Source: Lineus longissimus (Eukaryota; Nemertea; Pilidiophora; Heteronemertea; Lineidae). From it: a DNA stretch of 64,000 nucleotides. The notes beneath the pieces were generated by a model. It saw only the letters and a list, made by a program, of their open reading frames with translations, was not told the origin of the DNA and ran no database searches. Within the stretch, counting starts at the first letter, position 1. The number at the start of each line of letters is the position of its first letter. Made by a program: the position numbers and the translations under genes. The stretch lies in contig NC_088315.1 of assembly GCF_910592395.1 (NCBI RefSeq), positions 16,229,808 through 16,293,807 of the forward strand, read 5' to 3'. Of this stretch, positions 13,701 to 22,700 are shown one piece after another.

Positions 13701-16700
13701 AGTATTTTCCCTATACCATGTGAATGTTGGTTCCGGTGTTGCAGCGATCCTGCATTCGAATAGCAGAGTTTTGCCTCCATCTTCCTGCTTGATGACTGGT
13801 TTCTGAACTACTGTTGGGGCTTGACCTTGACTGAAAGGGAGCAGGTGAAAATTAATATGTTGGGTTGTGAGGTTGTAAGGGTTTGGAAAAAATCGAACTC
13901 GAACACAGAGAACCTGGAAAATGTAGGACCAAGGAACATATAGAACCCGTGGGAAGACAGAACCCACATTTTACTTGGAAACATTGAATCTTGCAAACAA
14001 AAAAAACTGACAAATATATAGAATTGGGGGAAGACAGAACCTGGCAGACACAGAACTTTGGGACATAGGACCCAGGGAATATAGAATCCGAGGAACATGG
14101 TAGACAACCTTCAGATACTTGTTATATACAGTTGAACACTCAGTATTTCATGTGTGCCATCATAGCACACCTGTTCCTATCGTGGAGCGGTCAACGAAAC
14201 CTCTCCCATCCCCCACCCCCTCTACACCTATTCCACATTTGAGGGCAGACTTAAAATATTTTTCATGAAAAGATGCGACATTCTTTTGCCAAGAACTCAT
14301 TTTCCACAGGTTTGAGGTCACAGGAATTTAAATTTTCTCACTCTGTTGTCAATAAAATGCCGGGCACTCAACATTAGGCTATCTAAACCATGTCATTTCC
14401 CGCGTTGCCTGGCGGCACCTCCTGCAATGGAATCAGGCCTTAACACTTTCGCAACAAATATTTGGCATAATTTGTCAATGAGTCCTTGTCATGAAAAGTG
14501 TAATAAGTCGTGGGAGGCATTCGGCGTTTCTTCTCCAACATAGACATCTTCTGTTATAAATGCAGCGCTCTGGCCACATACTTACAAATGTATCAGCAAC
14601 TGATAAGAAGTAATGGCACCTACTGGCGTCTGTTTAAACAGGAGAGTGTGAGAAATGGCATAATCAAACAAGTGAGGGGAAAATAGTAATATAGCGATAC
14701 TGTGATAGGTTTTCATGATAACTGAGAATAAGGGTGATTGTCCAGTGGGTTTCTATGAACGAAGTGATCTAGAGTGAGGGAGGTTGGCCATTGGTTTATG
14801 TAAATACAGGAAGTGGCATAGAACAATGGAGGTTGTGCAGTGGTTTGTGTTCTGAAAGCGGCCCAGGTTTTGAATAAACAGTTAATCAATCTATTGTGTA
14901 CAATAGACGATAAAGCTACATAATGAAACAACTGTTGCATGGGCACACAAGCCATTTTGCTTACAATTGGTACCAATAATATCCTGCGATTCTGATTAAT
15001 AAATCTAAAATATATATCCACAATGGCGCCTTCAAGTCGTTGCGCACGAAACAGTACAAGACTGCGAAGTCCTATATCATTTGGCACTGAATGGTTGGGA
15101 TTAAAGATGTAGATCGTCTATAGATTGTTGGACGCCAACGGTTGGGCAAAAAGACGGCAATCGACTTCATTAGACGTCAAACGATTGAGGGTAAATGGCG
15201 TAGATCTACGTCTTCAGACAATAATTGCTGGGAGTAAAAGACGTATATCTATGCCATGGGGCTCTTAAAGATTGGGGTAAGTCACATAGATCTAACCAGA
15301 TGGTAAGAGGATAAAAGAGTAGGTCTACGTCATTGGGCACAGGGCTCAGTTGTTCAAAACAAATTTTGTCACTAACGCTGGCGTTAACTTAACTTGGCAT
15401 TAAGTCTTAAGGACTCAACCGAGGGAGATAACGCCAGCGTTTCTTCGTGACAAAATTTGTTGAAAAACCAGGCCCTATATAAGACATTGATCTATGCCAT
15501 TGTGCCACGCACCCTATGTGTTTGGGGCAATCTGAGCATCCTGTGATCTGAAGCATATGATCCTGACAACAAGGACCATCAATGTCAGACATGCATTACA
15601 AATTGCTCTTTGATTACCAAAATCATCATAACTTTAGCTAGGTATAGCATTCACTTTGGCTGATTATTAATAAATCATCTTCTGTTGAAGCCATACTTGC
15701 TAGGGCCACCCAGATAGGCAAGATAGTTCGCACATCACAAATAATTCACTCATTGGCTATTACCTGTACTGGTAACCTCGTCCCAATTGATGATTTCATC
15801 TTGGGGACAAGTACCAAACAAGGAGATAAAGGTATGCTGCGGTTCTATTTGTGTAGATGACGCTTGTTTTAAAAAAATCTATGCAGAGCTGTTCTGAACA
15901 TTTTTATGGTCATTGGTGATGATGGGCTCTCTGCGGAGTAGACATGTACCATTCTCTGAGGGGAAAAACTTCTTGTCCTAAAGCTGAATGAAAGACAATT
16001 TTTTGCTAATGTCTGGAGGGAAGTGGCCCTCAACTCCCCCTCGCTATCTGCATCTAGCGTGTATAATACATAAGGACAGAAAAGCCTCAAATCTTCACAA
16101 AATATAGTACACGGTGTTTCCATATGTGTTCAAGGTGACGGCCCACAGCGTGATCCGAATTGTGAGCAGGATTTCAGAGGTTGGCAATCAGCAGCTTTAT
16201 GTTTGTTCACTAAATTAGGAAAGAATTGCAGTGCTATTTGAATTATGACACTCTAGGTGCCCTTATGTTCACCCAAATGAGTCCCTAATGGTATCAAAAG
16301 AGGCTGCTCGTTATATAATGATGCATTGAAGTTTGTGTATGAATAGAGGCACTTCACCTCAGACACATGTCCTCCCATCTGGATCATATCAACAACAATA
16401 ATATAGGCTAAATGTTCTTCCTCACCTACACTAAGAATGTTTAGGTGCCCACTGGTAAACCTTGCGGGTGGAACCATGGGTGGTCTGCTCATTTTCTATG
16501 CAGTCGATTGTTCATTCTCGACCAGGAAAGGGGGTGGTCTTTTGGGGACATCGGGATTGCCTTAAATCACTACATTCGGATTTCTGATAGAGGAAAGCTT
16601 TGTTGGGAAAATCAGGTGGAGGTGTTGTCGGGTAATAGGATTTGCCCACTATATGACAAACAGGAATTGGTACGTTACCTTTCATAATCTAATCGGGTGC

Positions 16701-19700
16701 CTTAAAAAACTTCTCAAAATACCTTACTCAGAATAATTGACTAGAAATGTTCTAAAAACGCCGCCAGGGCATGAATGGATAACAACAAAGTGAATTTTTC
16801 AAGCAGAAATGTCAATTTTGCCCTGAAAATACAAAATTAAATTCATTTTGGAGGAGAGTCACTGTCAGCAGAACTCGACATAGGAATCGGCTTTGGTTGA
16901 AATTGGTATTGGAACTAGGATATGGCCAGTTTTCATACAGGTGTAAAAATAATGGACGTCCTAGGAATGCAGGACCCCATACAATAGCTGTGAATTGTCA
17001 ACGAATGTGGTTAATGGTTAAGGTAAGCTACATAATCTTCCACAAAGGAACTCGGCGACTCTGTTCACTTCAACAAAAGGACCGGACTTAGATTCCGGGG
17101 GGACTTGCATTTCTTTTACACCGGTGCTTCAGGACAGGTACCCCTATTCCCTCATGAATAATCGAGCATAAGAGACAGCCCACATACAATAACACCATGT
17201 TCCTATTGTGAAGGTAAATCATTAAAAGGGTATCTAGGCAAGTGGGTTATCCAAATTCAAGAAAATAACAGGAAACTACCATTTCATAGATTGTCAGATG
17301 TCTTTGATGTACCTTTCTGTATCGCGGCTAATGAGCGGGGGTTGAAAGAAGTCGCCCCTCTTATTTTTAATCACTCCGTAAATGAACATATATTGACAGC
17401 CTCAATAACATATTCAGTTCTCTTCGAAAGAGCAAATAAATCATAGACAAAACCCGATAAACTGGTTGCATTTTTAACTTGCTTATTTTAAAGGCTTTTA
17501 TAGAAGCTGTTAGACAGGTAATAGTAGAAACCTGTCTGCCATTACCCCACGATGACCTTGACAAGGTCAACGCCCTCTATTTACCTAGCGGCGTACAGGT
17601 GATAATGTTGATGGCGAAGATACAATGAGCGCCTCCTGGTAAATACCAGCATCATTCATGTGTCACATGAATCATGATGTATACAGGTCAGTGAAACATT
17701 CAGAGGGGTAGATTTTTGTTTTGGACCATTAATTTTTCTAAGACGATCTAAACTTGAAGTTATTCATCCCTCACATACTTTGGCTTTCTTCTGCAATCGA
17801 CACGTATAAACCATAGCAGCACCATCCTTCAGGAAATACAAGTCGTCCTCGTGAATACAGGTATCGGGTGCCATTTTGAAGAGGCCTCTTGGGGTGCCAT
17901 ATATTGCATGTATTATAATTGGCTATTCATACTCCATGAACGGTGTTATTTAAACTTTAGTGTATGCACAGAGCATCACAGTCATTGACTTAAGATATGT
18001 AAGCCACACCAGCGGGTATTTCTAATGTTTTGTTAGTCAATGTTCCAGGGCGGTATGGGAAGCGGCGCTTTGCAGATTGTGTATGACAAGTCACTAAAAA
18101 GGCGGGACCAGGGCCTATTCAGTCCTACTGGTACCTTTTTGTTGACCTCCGATATTTATAGTACAGAAAGGATAGGCTACCGGTATTCACGAGGACACCC
18201 CGTATAAGAAGAAGGTGTGTCTGCTATTAATACCCCATGTCCCCCATTGCCCAGCTCTCCCCTCACAATGAAAGAGCTTACACATTGTACTAATAGCGCG
18301 CTATATTTTAGGGAAGCTTAGTGCGCTACACAATATAAAACAATACAAAGATTTCAAAACATTTACCACCACGTGATATTAATCCACGCCGATAAATTCT
18401 ACTCAGGGTACCTTTGACTGTGTAGAAAAACCACCTTGATAAAAATTGCAATTATTGCAAAAAAAACCCGGATAACTACTGGCACCTTCGTTAAAAAAAC
18501 ACTTTTAAAGACAACTACACTTTCATCTTAAAATACCACCTCCTTGATAGAAGCCCTAGCATCAATTTATCACCAATAAGATCACAAGCCCGACAATACC
18601 AGATTTTTACCACCGCCTCGATGGGTAGAGTCTGAACAGCCGAACACAATAGTAGGCCTTTCGCAGCCATCTATTTAAGAGTTATCAACGTAATCGTCAT
18701 GAATAGTCATGACTCTACAGCGGAACTTTTCATGTTACAATTAAAGACCAATTGGAAGAGACGGGTAGAGTCTAACTAAACAGCCGAACACAATAGTAGG
18801 CCTTTCGCAGCCATACAAGGGGTGGGATATCTATTCAAGAGTTAACAACGTAATCGTCATGAATAGTCATGACTCTACTGCGGAACTTTTCATATTACAA
18901 TTAAAGACCAATTGGAAGAGACGGGTAGAGTCTAACTAAACAGCCGAACACAATAGTAGGCCTTTCGCAGCCATAAAAGGGGTGGGATATCTATTCAAGA
19001 GTTAACAACGTAATCGTCATGAATAGTCATGACTCTACAGCGGAACTTTTCATATTACAATTAAAGACCAATTGGAAGAAACGAAGACAAGCTATCCCAC
19101 CCCTTTTATGGCTGCGAAAGGCCTACTATCATGTCCGGTTGTTTAGACTCTACCCATCGAGGCGGGGGTAGAAATCGGGTATTGTCGGGCTTGGGATCTT
19201 ATTGGTGAGTGGATCCAGCATATTTTCTAGAAAATGTTTTACATTGTTTACCAATGGATATAAATAATTGTTATCATCAATTTGTTTTGATGCAAAATTG
19301 TAGACGAATAATGAGAAAATTAGATACTTACGCTTGTTGCTGGGGTTCTGAAAGAAGAATTCAGAAAACGAATAAGAATTCCGATTGAAACACAAGTCAA
19401 CTCGACTAAAGTAAGGCCGATGTGAGTTAATTATTAGTTTTTCGTCAGCGCCTGCATGCAATTTTTACTGTCTCATTGTTATGCAAAGATACCCTCAGGC
19501 CTCCCGCAGGCCCATCTCAGGTAATGCCAGCTCGGCAAGTTGGCGAGCCTGGCTGAATACACGTTATTCAAGCTATTATCACCTCCTATTAGTAGTCTAT
19601 TTCACAAATCTACAACTCAGCGAGGACTCTGCAACCTCTCCACAGGTTGCTCTCCTCACCCAGTCAAGGCCAACCATCTCTCCGAGTGCATCCAGCCTCA

Positions 19701-22700
19701 GATTGAAGGCTACCTCGAAACGAGACGCTGTTTGACCCTATACGAGTGTGAGGATTCCTCGTGGAGTCGAGACTATGAAAGGGTACCCAACGAGCTATGT
19801 TTTTAAGTTTTCAATTGAAAGTGGAGACTGGAGAAACCAAAGCACACATCACAACTTTCCATTCAAACACCAAACATGGCGACCCAGTTGAAACTACATG
19901 TACATAATTATAATTGTAGCTTCTCGAGTGTTCTGGCATAATCCTCACTACATAATGAAACTTTTAGATTGATGTAGAGTCCATCATAGGGTCTAATTTA
20001 GAATTTGATGTGATCTGATGCAGGACATACTCATAGTGGCGGTTAACCTCGACTCGGAAGGGTGGCAACCCTCAACAAAGTTGTTGATGATTCCCTTTCA
20101 CACCCAAACCTCACCAGACATGCAATGCATGTTATAAGATAGTCACTGACAGGCAACATTAATGAACTACATGTAGTACATGTATTAGTAAGGGATGATT
20201 TACACTATTATATTTTATAGAACCAACACAATTTTCACTCTGGATGCAGCGGATCAGCCTCGCCCCTTCACTCTAACAATGCACCTAGTGGTGAGCTCTA
20301 ATAAGGTTTTAACTGAAATCGACAATAAAATTTGGGAGACTGCCAAGCATGGTGCCAACGAGTTTGCTGGTACTGCGATCGAATTACTAATCAAATTTTA
20401 ATTATCTGGGGTTTATAAGGACAAATGAGTTGGAAAGTGGTTGTTATCTCATGCTTATGTAACGTGCAATCGTGTCGCACGGTTTTGAATTTAATCAATC
20501 AGTTTGGTACTTATTCAGATATTAGTCACATATTCTAAAATACCTGGATTTAGAACGAACCACACTTTACAGTGTAACTGCACTATGCCCAAAAGAAGCC
20601 TCGCTTTGAATTAAGCTGCCCAACCATAACCGCTTGGGTCCAAAATATGGAAGCTGCCAAAAAGCATTCAAAACCATATATTCCGTTGTTTAATTTGAGA
20701 TATTTTAGAATAGAAATTGATACCTCACTGTTGGTATTGATTGTCTCACCAAAATCACTGGGCTCGGCAAACACTATGCTTACCATTGAAACCATGAGCA
20801 AGTCGATATGTATGAAAGATGTAACAACAAAATACTCTAATACTAATGCCGTAGCAAAATATGTCAACATTATGATTTGGTGTGAGTCAGAAAATGCCCT
20901 TACAGTCTCATTACAGCAACATCAACTGCCAATCATTCCCTCAACAGATTCCCAACATTTTTGGCAGTTTATGCAGGAAGTACGAATGGTACAATGGTAC
21001 AAGGTGTCCGCCAAGGTTCTACTGTACATCTACATTGTATTTTAGTAAAAATTGCTTGAAGTTGTCTCAGATGTTCTGCAGCAGAAGTTTTTGCACAAAA
21101 ATGACCAAAGCACACCAAAAACATTGTACACACCCGGCCCATTTGTTATCTGCTAGAAAACAAGCCCTTTGGCGATGTGGTTCACGACGATCTGTCTACG
21201 TGTTAGCAGATTGGTTGGGTAAGTGCGGAAGAGACGTTCGTTTTGAAAATGAATAGGGAGTTTGATATCAGTGACTTTTCTCGGATCTTTATATGTATAT
21301 GGATTGAAATATACACACAATTGGTCATTTTCTAGAGGGTTTTATCCGTATACATATAATGATCCGCGATAAGTCGCTCTTCTCAACTTCTCTCTTATCA
21401 GGCTCCAGTCAGACCTTTGCTGTCTCGAAAACGTCTCGGATTTCTTTGAAGTAGGTTTTTGTAAAACTTTGCTTTGCGACCACACACGATTTTCTCATTT
21501 CAGTAGCAATAGTAGCGAAATGATTTTTTGAATGTATTTGTGGACATTGACATTGCATTGAATTTTGACATTTTCCGCACTGTACAGTTTATATCTTGAC
21601 CAAAGTGGGTGAAATGTCCAGGTTATCCTTTTTTGTCAATCAACTAATGTGCCAGGAGTGAATGGGAAATATACAAAAACAAAATGTGGCCTATCAGGGT
21701 ACCCTGGCCACTGGGCCTCGCGAAAAGATTTTAAAAATATTTTCCACTGACAAAGCTTCATGAACACTAATAATTCTGTTTGGTCGCGAAGCACAGAAAA
21801 ACCAAACTTCAACGAAATCCGACCAGTAATGCGCTCCAGAACTCAAAACGTTGTGGACAGAGAATAAACGAGTAGCCTTTGCTAGCGCTGTTCGATTTTT
21901 CGCAGTGGGATAAGGCAGGGAGGCTTTCTTGTCCCTCGTCTATCCAAAATTTTTGACAAACATGTATGATAAGCATCACCACCACTGACAGTCGAGTTAC
22001 ACTGCCCAAGCGGCATACGGCAAGGGGAGATATCCCTCAGCGTTGCTGCCTATTGCCGCAAACTTGTGGAATGCATTCGGCAGTAGCGTGACCCTGCCCC
22101 AACATTTCTTTGGTTCGTTCGCGTTCATTGTTTTTGTTTATCCCGTAAGTTATCCTGGGCAGGTCAATTCGAAATAGATATGGGCGTACAGCAGTTACCA
22201 GACTCACCCATTGCAATGGCGCAATATGCGGACGAGGTTCATTGTCGAGTTTGGAAGTTCCTCAGAGCTGCGATATTTTGGCTTAATGAATTGATACCGA
22301 ACTGGAGGTGCTGGTTGTCTCACTAAAACCGCGAGGGCAGAGCTAAAATGTAGACCAAAACCGAGGCTTAGCCGAGGTTTTGCCCAACATTTTAGCTCCA
22401 CCCGAGCGGTTTTGGTGAGACAATCAATACCGACAGTGAGGAATCAATTTCTATCCTAAAACATCTCAAATTAGTTACGAATAATGTGGTTTTAAATGCT
22501 TTTTGAAAGCTTCCATATTTTGCCCCAACCCAAGCGGTTATGGTAGCCTACCATAACGGCTGAATTCAAACGAGGCAGCATAGGCGCATAGTGCATTTAC
22601 ACTGTAAACTGCGGTTCATTATAAATCTAGATGTTTTAGAAAAAACAGCTCCCGTACACCTGCACGTACCGTTGGACCTGATCACATTTGTGTAGCGATA

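Noticed and set aside
20583-21045. Membrane-protein-like ORFs on both strands
   Set aside because: Most of the region is a dispersed repeat with an inverted copy at 22408-22640. The hydrophobic ORF comes from the repeat.
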